From Bretschneidera sinensis (Eukaryota > Streptophyta > Magnoliopsida > Brassicales > Akaniaceae), in NCBI GenBank assembly GCA_023935145.1, contig CM043701.1, positions 73,268,817 through 73,332,816 of the forward strand: a stretch of 64,000 nt of DNA, given 5' to 3'. Shown here in pieces: positions 37,180 to 48,151 of this stretch. A model generated the notes under the pieces. That model did not search any database. It was not told the origin of the DNA and saw nothing but the letters and a program-made list of their open reading frames with translations. Numbering within the stretch: position 1 is the stretch's first letter; each line of letters starts with the position of its first letter. Both the position numbers and the translations under genes were made by a program.

Positions 37180-38447
37180 TCATGTGAAGTCATCAATTGT
37201 TGTTGTTGAGTGGCCAATTGCCTTACAAGACTTTCTAGGTCACTCTTCTTTGATTCTAGGACTAGTTGGGCTACTTGTTAGGAGTTCCTTTGTTGCTCTT
37301 GAATATTCAAGGTATTCTGATTATTGTTCCATGAAAAGTTGGGGTGGTTTCGCCATCCAGGGTTGTAGGTATTTGCATACGGATTATTCTTGGAAGGATA
37401 GTTGTTTGGTCCCACATAGTTTGCTTGCTCTGGATCTACAAATGAATACAAAGAACAAGTTTCAGTAGTGTGATCAAAATGAGAACATATAGCACATACC
37501 TGGAGTGGTGTAGCTTGTGGACTTGGTAAAGCATTCTGAGCAGTAATGGCTTTTACAAGTAAATCTAGCTTCCTCTCCACAACAACCATTTGATTTGAGG
37601 ATCCACCATTTAAAGTCACCTTATACATACCTTTGCTCTTAACTCCTTGTCTATCTCTAGAGGAGAATTGCTGGGTGTGCTCATTTAATGTCTCAAATAG
37701 CTCTATGGCTTCTTCACTGCTCTTTTCCATCAGCACACCTCCACAACCTGAATCTACAATACTTTTATTAATATCACTCAAACTTTTATAGAAAGCCTGT
37801 ACCAGTTTATCCTGAGGTAGATTGTGATGTGGGCATTTGAGTAGCAGCTCATTGAAGTTTGCCCATGCTTCAAAGAAAAGGTCTCCATCCTTCTATTGGA
37901 AAGATTGAATCTCCTTCCTCATCTGCCTTGTCTTTTGTGTTGGGAAAAACTTTCTTAGGAACTTACTGGATAATTCTTCCTAGGTATGGATGGACATTAC
38001 AAGCAATGAATTATACCACAACTTAGCATTATCTTTTAATGAAAAAGGGAAAAGAATTAACCGGATTCCCTCTTGATCTAGGCCTCGGATGTGCTGGAAC
38101 TTGCAAAGATCGAAGAATTCCCGAAGATGCAAATATGGGTCCTCAGCAGATGTACCCATAAAATGAGTCAAAGCACTGAGTATCTGTGGGGATATGTAAT
38201 AATTGCCTTTCGCCTCAGGTTGGTAAGCGATGCATGAGGATTGGTCGAGGTTCCGTGGAATGAAGGATTGCTTCATGGGTCTTCGCTCTGGTGGCGGTTG
38301 GTTGTCAAGCTGTTCCGCCATTTGTGCTTCTTCCTCGAATTCTTCTTCTACCTCTTCAACGTTGTCTTTAAGCCTTTGATGAATGGTCCGTTTAAGCTCT
38401 ATATCGAGGGGAAAGAATGTTGGATTCCTGGATCGAAGCCCTTGCAT
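37180..38447 (-). pseudogene. Element C gag
   Basis: The start at 38447 opens MQGLRSRNPTFFPLDIELKR and an acidic stretch. The capsid follows with FFDLCKFQHIRGLDQEGIRL and ends at a stop at 37980. It shifts into KFLRKFFPTQKTRQMRKEIQ and on to KLVQAFYKSLSDI. The frame at 37781-37278 holds CAICSHFDHTTETC, a complete CX2CX4HX4C knuckle, followed by YNPGWRNHPNFSW, the same landmark as in B. One frameshift and at least two stops break it. Confidence 0.85.
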
Positions 38448-38513
38448 GAATTAGTTGAACTGCTTCAGTGCAGCAGCTTCAGTACTGTTGCTCGGGTAGT
38501 CTCTGCCCCGAGT

Positions 38514-38548
38514 GTGCTCGATTGCACCAAGCACTGCACTCGATCGTA
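38514..38548 (-). promoter_or_regulatory. Palindromic-motif pair in the element C leader
   Basis: GTGTGCTCGATTGCACC and TGCACTCGATCGTAGTG lie between the primer site and the gag start. They match the CTCGATCGCA motif found in C's LTRs and in its 35.4-35.8 kb spacer. Function is unknown. Confidence 0.5.
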
Positions 38549-38687
38549 GTGCCAGAGATTACTCTGCTGCACACTTGAAACAGAAAAACAAAAAGAAGAA
38601 ATAAATCAAATATTTGATGAAACAAAATAAAATAGAACAAAAAATAAAACTGAACGAAAAATAATTCTAAACAAAAATTTAGTGCAA

Positions 38688-38705
38688 TCCCCAGCAATGG
38701 TGGTA
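38688..38705 (-). other. Element C primer binding site, tRNA-Asp type, decayed
   Basis: On the minus strand TACCACCATTGCTGGGGA follows the 5' LTR after a few bases. It corresponds to the TGGCGCCGTTGCCGGGGA site with several changes. Confidence 0.7.
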
Positions 38706-38711
38706 AAAACT

Positions 38712-40003
38712 TGTTGGTAAAAAATCTACCTAAATTAATAAGCAATTAATGAAACAGTTTTACTTGCAAGTGCACAAGGTCAACTTAGTAGTATAGTGTG
38801 CAAAATGTGAGATTATCTCCACAGGGATTGGTAAAGTTCGATTTAAAATTAAATTCGTAATATAAACGATAGAAATAAATATTGAGTTTGAATTAATAAT
38901 GATAAAAGTGTAGTGACTTGATATCCACCACTAATCATTCTACCATAACAAAACAATATGCCAATGCTTTACTTATACTATGAATACCTAATGTTTGTCA
39001 ACCTAAGGGCATGGTTTATACTCCTTAAGCTATTGGTTTCCCTAAGCAACGAGTTAGGCATGGTGTATACTCTAACTTTTTTCTTTCTTAAGGGATTTAG
39101 CATAGTGTATATTGAGTTGTTCCATAAGAGAGCATAAGATCTGTGGAAATCGACAACCACATGAGACCTAGGGCATGGTTTATACTCTCGGTTTCTCATG
39201 TTGATTAACCCAAGAATCCGACATGGATTTCTTTTGTTACTGCTGTTAAACCCAGGACTCGGTCATCCAAACTGATTCAACTAACTAATCCATACCACAT
39301 GCATATGTCGATCAGGCAAACACATATGAGAAATTTAAATAAAAACAGGCATTAATCAAGTTAAAAATCACAATATAAATATCGCAAAGGTGCCAATACT
39401 GAATTATTGAGTAAACATAATCAGGGCTTCAATCAAGCTCTTACTAAGAAGTTAGTTACACATGATTATGATGCTAAACATCTTCATAAAATAAAATAAA
39501 GGAAAGAAGAAACCCGAAAATACTATGGAGAAGAGTCGTCAAGTTGTCTCCACAATCTCTCCTCGGAATCTCCAAAAACTAAAACTAAAACTAGAAGAAG
39601 ATGTAGTTTCTGTGTTTTATAGGCCTATTTATAAGGTTTGTGGACATCTGGAAACCCTAACTCGTGAAACAGAACCCTAACCTTACTTTCCAAAATAGGT
39701 TTTGTCGTTTTACTGCATGTGTGCACTCGATCTCATGCTGGTCTGCTCGAGCGCAAGGTTGCGCTCGAGCCTTCTTCTTGTGCGCACGAGTGCTGGTGTG
39801 CTCGATCTCACTCTTCTATGCTCGATCGCACTTTGCATCTGCCAGATTTTCCAGTTTTTGGTTTCCAATCCAAATAATGCTCCCTTTTTCTCCAATATCC
39901 TATGAAAACACAGAAAAGAAATGAAATAGTATGAAATAACATAACTAGGAACTTAACAAATGTAAATTAAGGGGCTTAAATATGAATATTTAAGCACTTA
40001 TCA
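38712..40003 (-). repeat. Element C 5' LTR
   Basis: The LTR is 1292 bp. Reading leftward it starts TGATAAGTGC at 40003. The minus-strand TATA box (CTTATAAATAGG) lies at 39635-39624. About 90-200 bp upstream of it (39724-39835) is the longest CTCGA-motif cluster, including GGTTGCGCTCGAGCC and ATGCTCGATCGCACT. Four GCATGG(T)TGTATACT copies lie in the transcribed part (39009, 39058, 39101, 39172). Confidence 0.9.
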
Positions 40004-40196
40004 GCAAGCTCAAATCTTGATGGACAAACCCATTTATTATTCGGTCGATTTTTCCTCATAGAGCCATCGAGATTGAGGATCCAAAGAATGGTAACACTTT
40101 CAAGGTGAATGGACAAAGGCTAAAACCATTCTTGGAGTTGAGGACTCCGGAGATTGAGACGACATTGTTAGAGGATCCTAGTTACTTAGAGTGATT
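40004..40196 (+). pseudogene. Element B integrase C-terminal end, right of insertion C
   Basis: It resumes with KLKS, then after a stop PHRAIEIEDPKNGNTFKVNG and RLKPFLELRTPEIETTLLED. This is the end of the Athila polyprotein (…K.NGQRLK.Y…). The match confirms that C split this gene. Confidence 0.85.
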
Positions 40197-41508
40197 GTAG
40201 TCTACTATGGAGAGTCTGGCTAAAGCCTTTAAACTTAGAACTCATGGGAGGCACCCCACAACATATCCTTTATGTTTTTATTATTTTTCATATTTCTTGT
40301 TACAGTTTGTTTCTAGTATTTTTTTTTGTTTTTCAGTATTCTTCTAGTCTTTATTTTTCAGGGACAACACGTACTTCAATTCAAGTTTGGGGGTATGCTA
40401 TGAGCCATACCAGTCTAGCTAGTTCTCCATCTCCCAGGTCAACTCTTTCCATATTATTCACACATTAGGGACAATGTGTAATTTAAGTTTGGGGGAATGG
40501 AAGACACATTACACACACTTTGTCTTAGTTTCTTGTTGTTTTTTTCTTCGTTTTAAAGAGAAGATAAATGCATGCTCATGTTGTTTTAAAATTTTGGGTA
40601 AATTGAACAAATATTGTGATATGCTTTCATTGGAAAGCTTAAAATCTTGAACACATGATCTGATGATAGAGTTTTAAAGTTTAGTTACTTACTTTAGGCA
40701 TTTGAGAATTCACATGTTTGATCTAATCTGACACGAGCACATTAGCACATAATTGTGTGAGGTATGACATGTGATTTTAATGTGTATGTTTCCTTGGCTT
40801 AGCTTATTCAAGATGACTTGTTGGATGGACACTTTGGTATAAAAAAAAAGCACAAAAAGAGAAAAATGCTCATCATTGATAAACTTTCCACTGAGTAACT
40901 GGGCCTCTTGCCTCAGTAAGCAGTGAGTGTTCATGTTAAAATGTGAGAATTTTGATTGGTTGTATTAAATCTAGTTTACTTCCGTAGCCTTTTTGACTCA
41001 AGTTAGTAAGTCCTTAGGGGTGTCTTTACACCTAATGCCCTAAACCTATCTGGTTTGGGAATCATTGACTCAACACTCGCTACATGGGTCAATAAGAAAG
41101 CTTAAGGGAACTAAACATGGCAGAGCCTCACAATAAAAGAAAGAAAAAAATAAAACTATGCCATTGATTGTTCATTCTGATGGGAAATTCTGTGAATCTT
41201 GAGACATGGAGACATTGCACATTGGAATTATTTGGAAGCTTCATATTTATGTGCTAGTTCACTTTACACTGATTTGAGCTTGTGATGCCTTAGCTGGCCT
41301 TTTGTAAGTAATTAAATTTTAATATTTCTATTCATTGCGAAGATGGGTTTATTTTTTTAAGCTTGCTCATGAATGAATATCATGGTTTTGTGTGATACTT
41401 AAATTTTTGGATACCATGAAAGATGAATTTATCTTTGTGTTTTTTGTTTTTTATTTAGTTTTTAGTTTCTTATTGCTAAGGGACTAGCAATATGAAAGTT
41501 TGAGAGTG
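40197..41508 (+). other. Element B non-coding 3' region with repeated polypurine-like tracts
   Basis: No protein is recognisable. TGGGAGGCACCCCA lies at 40245-40258. Polypurine-like AAGTTTGGGGG occurs at 40383 and 40485, and the functional-position tract GAAAGTTTGAGAGTG abuts the 3' LTR (41494-41508). The region mirrors element C's 32788-34244 in reverse. Confidence 0.8.
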
Positions 41509-42632
41509 TGATAAGTGCTTAAATATTCATATTTAAGCCCCCTAATTTATATTTGTTAAGCTCTTAGTTTGTGTTATTTCATCCTATTTTATATTATTTC
41601 TGTGTTCACTGTGTTTTTCTAGCTTTTTGGAGCATTATGGAATTATCCAGTTTAAAGAGAAAAATGTGAAGGCTTAAATCCCACATCACACATCAGTTGG
41701 AAACACATTCTACATCCCACATCCCATATCGGTTGGAAACACATTGCACTCATAGAGTTTCCCTATAAAAGCCCCATTTCACTTCATCTTCAAGGGGGTG
41801 TGGATCTCGAAGGCTTTGCTATCAAGGGGGGAGAGCACCGCACAGCAAAAAAAAAAAAAAAAAAACAAAGAGAGGAGCTACAAGTGTAATTTCTCTCTCA
41901 ATGTATTTTCAGCTTTAATTTATTTCTTTTGTGTTTTAAAGTTTAATGTGTTAGTACTTTAATTGTGAAATTTATTTTTATAATCATGAGAGGCTAAAAC
42001 CTTCATCTAAGGTTGAAGATGAAGCCTTGCCATTAATTAGCATTACATTTTGATATATGTTCGTACGATTTTGACATTTTTGTATTGATGTTCTATTTCA
42101 GTTCAATTGTTTGAGTAAATTCTTATGATTGATTGTTTTGTTTATAAACTGTTCAAATTGGATATTTGATGTGTTTCATCTGACGGATACATCGAATCAT
42201 TCAAATTAAATCGGATATCCACTGTGATTTGTAAATTAAAGGGATACATTGGATGATTTGATTTAATTAGGGTATTCGTTGTGATTTGTATATCGATGGA
42301 TTAATAAAATTATTTGATAAATTACTTTTATATAGAACATACATAGGATTTAATTACTTATCGGTTGTAGGAAAAAAAATCATGAAAATATATGCTTTAA
42401 TTTGGTGGGGTGGATTCAGAAACCTTAGTGCTTTTATCATTTGTTTTAAATCAATTTAATTTAGTTTATATTCTTTGCACGACACAGTTCGAAATTGGGA
42501 ACTAGGTTAAAATAGGTTTAGTTTAGATAAAAATATATTTTCTCGATGCAATTCCCTATGGATTCGACCTCGCACTTGCACACACTATATTGCAAATGAC
42601 TCGTGTGCTTGAGTAATTTAAAACTCACAACA
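41509..42632 (+). repeat. Element B 3' LTR
   Basis: The LTR is 1124 bp, with TGATAAGTGC at its start and CTCACAACA at its end. A TATA box TATAAAAG lies at 41764-41771. An extra partial duplication of a CACAT...GGTTGGAAACACATT phrase lies upstream of the TATA (about 41692-41745), and the poly-G is short. Overall it closely matches 24911-26023. Confidence 0.95.
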
Positions 42633-43757
42633 TTGTCTAGTTGTCTCCCATTAGAGAGATTAAATTCTCTATTGTTGTGATACCAGGGTCATCATATATA
42701 TCTATTGCACCCTACAGAGTGACATCCACTGAGTTAAGAGAGTTGAAAGTTCAAAAGTTGTTAGATAAAAAAAAAATTATTCGACCACGTGTGTCACCAT
42801 AGGGAGCTCTTGTATTGTTTGCAAAGAAGAAGGATAGAACGATGATGTGGTGTATAGATTAGAAATAGACGAACAAGATCTCCGTTAAGAACAAATATCT
42901 TTTGCCGAGGATAAATGAATTGTTTGAACGGTTGTAGAAAGTGATGGTGTTTTCTAAGATAAACCTGAGATCAAGTTATCATCAGTTAAGGATAAAGAAA
43001 GGAGACGTACATAAGATTGCTTTAGGACATGTTATGATCATAAGTTTCTTGTGATGCCAATGGGTTGGCAAATGCTCTAGCAACATTCATGGATTTGATG
43101 AATAGGGTGTTTAAACTATTTCTTGACAAATTTTTTGTTATAATTATTGATGACATTTTGGTATATTCTAACAATGAGGAAGAACATGTGAAACATTAGA
43201 GAGTGTGTTGAAGATTTTGAGGAGATAGAGATTGTATGCTATAATTTCCTAAATGTGAATTTTGGCTGGATGAAATAACTTTCTTGGGACATGTAATATC
43301 TGAAGATGGCATAACAGTTGATCCATAAAAGGTAGAGTCAATATAAAGTTGAGAGAGACCAACTAATGTGACTAAGATTAGAATCTTCTTGGGGTTAGCT
43401 GGTTATTATAGAAGATTCTTTCAGAATTTTTCTATTATTGTAGTATTGTTGACTTGCTTAACCAGGAAAGAGGAGAGATTTGTATGGTGTGAGAAGTGTG
43501 AGAAAAGTTTCCAATTACTAAAAGAGAAATTGACTATAGCTCCAATATTAATGCTTCTTTCTGGTGATGGAGGATTTGTAGTGTATAGTGATGCATCCCA
43601 TCAAGAGTTAGGATATGTGTTGATGCAACATGAGAAGGCAATGGTGTGTGCTTCTAGGCAATTGAGGAATCATAAGAGAAATTACCCTACTCATGACTTA
43701 GAGTTGGCTGCCATAGTGTTTACTTTAAAGATTGGAAACATTATCTGTATGGAGCCA
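42633..43757 (+). pseudogene. Element A RT and RNase H, between insertions B and D
   Basis: After TTGTC the reading continues SIAPYRVTSTELRELK, LVLFAKKKDRT, FSKINLRSSYHQLRI and [12 protein letters not shown], where the palm motif is I-I-D-D. Then come [19 protein letters not shown] and the RNase H pieces [17 protein letters not shown] and [17 protein letters not shown]. Stops and shifts are dense before 43368. The last 130 residues are open. Element D cuts it within ...CMEP after the pentamer AGCCA (43753-43757). Confidence 0.85.
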
Positions 43758-45471
43758 TAATGTGCAAATTTTAAATGCTCGCAAATGTACAAATCACAAA
43801 TAGTATTGCAATGAGTTTACTCTCGAGGTCAATCTCTCAAGGAATTGCAGTGGTTTAAATCCTAAATTACTTTCTTAAAATTACTAAAACAAACTCTGAA
43901 ATTAAATCCTAAACACTCTAATTAAAAGATTGGTGAAGAGAAAATTGAAATAAAAACAATTAAGTAAATTAAACAAAACGAATTATGAAGAGATGAGTAT
44001 AATCAATGAGAACAATTAAGAGTTTAGCTTGCTATCCAATCATGAAATGGAACATTTGGTTAATATAAAGAATTAATCAGCATCCAAGATTATTGGAATT
44101 TTCGCTAAGACTAGAGAATGCCATTGATCGTGTTTATTCTCAATTTATAACTAATTAATTAAATCTCATAGATCGTGTTCATCAATTAATTAGTTAAATT
44201 AAGTATAAGGAAAACGCAACCACCTAAATCACAATTTGATTTGAATCCTGATTTAAATTCCTATTCAAGAAAGCTTAATTAGGTCTAGATGATTTGTCCT
44301 CAACCTAATCTCGAATATTAACCTTGACTATCAATAATAGATGGTCAATCCATAAGCAATAATCAAAGGTATGAAGGATATTGAATAAGAAATAATCTGG
44401 AAAATTTCATAAAACTAAATCCACTAAAATATCCAAAACAATCAAGGTAGCTAAGCCAAACGCCCAACAATGCGTTCAGCCGCTAATGTTTAAATCCCAA
44501 TCACAGAATTCAAATACTAGGGTAACAAGCATATTGAAGGATAAAAGGAGCAAAGATAGAATTTCTTCCTGAATTACAAGATGAATCCTCAAAGTCTTGA
44601 AGCGGTTGATTGTCGTCTTCAATCTCCTGATAAGCCGTCTTGATGAAAGAAACCGTCTCCTTCTTCAATCTCCCAAAACTCCTCTTAATAATATCAATCC
44701 AAGAACTGTCGTCGTCTTCACTCTTATCTGAGTCTGAAATTCCTATATATAGTTGTATGGAGACGGCTTTGTAGACAGAAAAGTCGCCCTTGGGTTTCTG
44801 TTCAGGCCATGTGCTTCTGCTGCTGTCCAGGCCATGTGTTTGCTGCTGTACAGGCTAGGTTTCTGCTGTCCAGAACTAGTCCGATTTTGCTACTGTCTAG
44901 CCCATGGAAATCTCAAAAAAAAAAAAAAATTTAATAGCTCATTCACTTCTGTCATATTGAAATCACACACAATCTGACATTTGTCTACTAAACTTGCCAT
45001 AACTTTCTATAGAAAAATCATATTTACAAGCCGTAAAATTCCCCAGAAAAAAGACATTCGGATATCTCCAAGAATATATGGATCATCTCATGGTTCTTCC
45101 TGAATCAATACAGTTTAATCCACAAAAATCACTTTTGCCACGCTGAAATCACGCACAGCCTAACCTTTGTCTACTAAAACTGCCATAACTTTCTCTAGAA
45201 AAATCATATTTACAAGCCGTAAAATTCTCCAAAAAATATTTTTCCAAGTATATATAGCTCATCTCCTAGTTCTTCCTGAATCAATACAGTTTAATCCACA
45301 CAAATGACTGATCTGTATTGGGAATTCTGGCAATTTAGTGAAACTCATTTTCAAGTGCTTGTGAACCTGTAAAGCAACGAAAAACAACTTAAAGTAACAA
45401 ATTCCTAAGCTAAACATATAAATAAATACTTGAAAAACATGCAAAATACTAGGACAAATATTCGTTCATCA
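43758..45471 (-). repeat. Element D 3' LTR
   Basis: The LTR is 1714 bp. It carries a tandem duplication of about 176-186 bp (roughly 44935-45290) and a CTGCTGTCCAGGCC-type minisatellite (about 44800-44910). A minus-strand TATA box (CTATATATAGG) lies at about 44752-44742. The polypurine tract AGGTTTGGGGGTATT (minus strand, 45486-45472) abuts it. Confidence 0.9.
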
Positions 45472-46150
45472 AATACCCCCAAACCTAGATTTTGCTAGTC
45501 CTCAAACAAAACTAAAAGAAAACATAAACAAAACAAACCTAAAAACTTAAATCAGCAAAACCTTCACGCCTTAATTCTTATTATGACTCATATCTAGATA
45601 TCTTAGGCATAATTATGTTCACAGTCTGAACACTTCACAATTTATTGCTCAAATCAAGTACACATCGCACATCCGTATTCCACTGCTCAAAACACCTCAC
45701 ATCAATTGCCCCTACACCTAACGTCAAAAATCCGAATTCGCTCCGACTCTAGGCCTCACAGGATTTACTCATTAAGCACACCGAACCTAGGTTTCAAACA
45801 CTCATCAAGCATATGCAAATAGAAGTTATGTAAACAAGAAATTTCAAATATAAATTTGCATATGAATATGGATATCATCAAAGAACACTCATATGTTCGC
45901 AAAATAGATCTCATGAAAGGAATCAAATGTTAGGATTGCAAAGCTATCACATCGCCTATATCATATCCTAGTCAAACTCCTCAAGCAAAACATATTGAGT
46001 ATGAACCTTTGCATAGATGGGCATGGTTGGCCGAACCTGATTTACACTAAAGCTCTTTCTTTTCAACTCTTTATAAGAACGACTTCAATACCCTTGAAGT
46101 ATCTCGGGTCCTCTTTCTTGTCTAACCAAATCCCTTTTTGACATGTTTCT

Positions 46151-46217
<67 letters not shown>

Positions 46218-46960
46218 GTATGTATGTATATATATATATATATATGTACGTATATATATATTCTTTTCTTTTCTTTTTTTACTTTTTTTTCATTTTTTTA
46301 ATAGGATTTTGGATCTTTCTCCAGATACAGTGGAAACTAGGGCGTATAACGATAGGCACATACTCAAACTTCTTACTAAAGTCGTTCAACTAAAATAATG
46401 AGAATACACAACATGATACTTCAAGTGAGTTATATAATCCTAGCATTCAATGCAAAACCTATAGAGATCATCTAACAATTAAGGTCATAACGATCGCACC
46501 CAGAAACTAACTCTCAGAATAAAATACTTATAACTCAAATAACTCACTAGGTAGTCTCCACTATTTGATTCTCAATCATTAGATCTAGGTTCATCTTAGT
46601 ATTAACATCAAGAGCACGGTCGATGGAATATGAATATGCATTAATCTTACACAACAACTTGTTAGTGTTAAAGAAACTAAACTTAACGTGCATAAAAGAC
46701 TTGATTACTAACCATAAAACAAATTGTAGCATGAAAATTTTATCTCAGTAAGTTCTAATTGTACCCCCTAACCAAAACTAAACATTGTCCTCATTTTATG
46801 AAATCAAACACGCGTTTAGAAAATTTTTTGGAAGGGAATAGTGATAATGAAAGAACAGAAAACATACTCTATCAAATGGGTGGGTTGCCTCCCACCAAGT
46901 GCTTTCTTTAACGTCTTAGCAAGACGTTGGTTGAACTTATTCAGGATCGTGCACCTTAAT
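45472..46960 (-). other. Element D non-coding 3' region with AC/AT microsatellite
   Basis: The region is homologous in reverse to E's 52885-54988. At 46149-46260 is an AC run followed by AT runs; open frames across it are artefacts. On the minus strand GGTGGGAGGCAACCCACCC lies at 46896-46878. A polypurine-like relic lies near 46765. No protein is recognised. Confidence 0.8.
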
Positions 46961-47830
46961 GCACTCAACAACCCCCTTCTCATGGACTCCTTCCAAGCAA
47001 GGCTTCACATGATGCCCGTTGACCTTGAATGTCATTTGAGTCTTCAGGTTCAGCAACTCTACCGCTCTATGAGAATAAACGTTGACTACCGAAAATGGTC
47101 TGCACTATCTTGACTTCAATTTTTCTGAAAATAATTCGAAATGAGTGTTAAACAAAAGTACTTTCATTCTAAGATAAAGAGACTTACGAATAAGGCCTTG
47201 GTCATGGTAACACTTAATGTGTTCTTTGTAGATCTTTGCATTCTCATAGGCTTCATCACAAATCTCTTCTAACTCATTGAGTTGTAGTAACCATTTCTCT
47301 CCTGCCATATTCGAGAAGATTGACATCATGCATCTTTGGAATGTGGCTAGAGCATTGCATAGGCCAGATGGCATCCTTCTAAAGGCAAATGTTCCAAATG
47401 GACAGGTGAATGTTGTCTTCTTTTGATCCTCCAGTGCAATCGACACTTGATAATAACCTGAAAGACCATCAAAAAAATAATAAAAATCATGCCCTGCTAG
47501 TCTTTCCAACATCTGATCATTAAAAGAAAGTGGAAAATGATCATTTCTACTAGCTGAGTTCAGTTTCCTGTAATCAATGCACATTCTCCATCCTGTAGTC
47601 ATCCTAATGGGCTCTAGCTTATTCTTCTCGTTTCTTACCACTGTAATCCTAGACTTCTTAGGCACAACATGAACTAGACTAACCCATCTACTATCTGAAA
47701 TAGGGTAGATAAATCCTGTATCTAGGAGTTTTAAAATTTCTTTCTTCACCACGTCTTGTAGGTTAGGGTTTAGTCTCCTTTCAGCTTCTCTCACAGGTTT
47801 GGCACCATCCTCTAAAATGATCTTATGCAT
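46961..47830 (-). pseudogene. Element D truncated RT fused in frame to integrase C-terminus
   Basis: The 241-residue frame starts in RT: PVREAERRLNPNLQDVVKK, PISDSRWVSLVHVVPK, WRMCIDYRKLNSASRND, FFDGLSGYYQVSI with the first catalytic Asp, and LCNALATFQRCMMSIFSNM. It then passes directly to [34 protein letters not shown] and FSEKLKSR, which belong to the integrase end. The YxDD motif, RNase H and integrase core are missing. The joint is at 47305-47308 (ATGG on the minus strand). The frame is open across it. Beyond 47105 the end of the polyprotein (TFKVNG-type) continues in broken frame. Confidence 0.85.
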
Positions 47831-48033
47831 ACATGTAGTAGGATTAATACCCCTGATTTCATTTATACTTAATCCTATGGCTCTCCTAAATCTACTAAAC
47901 TCTTACACAACTCTCTCCTCTTAGGTTTGGGTTAAAGTAGATGAAATAATCAAAGGATATGTGTCTCCTTCTCCCAGAAACATGTACTTAAAGTGCTTAG
48001 GTAACTCTTTAAATTCAAGCTTAGGTGGAGTGG
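47831..48033 (-). pseudogene. Element D pol segment left of insertion E
   Basis: The minus strand reads TPPKLELKELPKHFKYMFLG, the protease-RT linker. It continues the reading of 57760-56572, which ends PREDTT. Stops occur before the RT frame at 47830. The last five bases next to E are AGTGG (48029-48033). Confidence 0.85.
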
Positions 48034-48119
48034 TGATAAACGAATATTTGTCCTAGTATTTTGTATATTTTTCAAGTATTTATTTATATGTTTAGCTTAG
48101 GAATTTGTTACTTTGAGTG

Positions 48120-48151
<32 letters not shown>

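Larger units (their letters stand above)
31543..40003 (-). mobile_element. Element C: non-autonomous Athila-related element inserted in B
   Basis: LTRs lie at 31543-32787 (3' LTR) and 38712-40003 (5' LTR), so the element reads leftward. In element orientation the LTR starts T(G/A)ATAAGTGCTTAAATATTC, like B, but ends in a different sequence, ...TTTACCAACA. Flanking pentamers GGAAA (31538-31542) and GCAAG (40004-40008) are a poor target-duplication match. Insertion is nevertheless clear, because B's integrase reading LHLFPG continues at 40004 with KLKS. The interior (5.9 kb) holds gag, protease and a third ORF, with no RT, RNase H or integrase. About 14 differences are counted over the first 240 bp of LTR, about 6% divergence. 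Confidence 0.9.
24911..42632 (+). mobile_element. Element B: Athila-type retrotransposon inserted in A, itself split by C
   Basis: B starts TGATAAGTGC and ends CTCACAACA. It is flanked by identical TTGTC pentamers at 24906-24910 and 42633-42637, and dropping B restores A's coding phase through ...VFLDEL and SIAPYR. LTRs are 1113 and 1124 bp. The primer site is of tRNA-Asp type. Gag, protease, RT, RNase H and integrase follow in Athila order on the plus strand. The integrase C-terminus is split at 31542/40004 by element C. Without C, B is about 9.3 kb. In-frame stops and several frameshifts show it is dead, but all pol domains remain recognisable. Confidence 0.95.

Noticed and set aside
46138..46398. 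Frame with long HT and IY repeats
   Set aside because: It is the translation of an AC/AT microsatellite inside element D's non-coding region.
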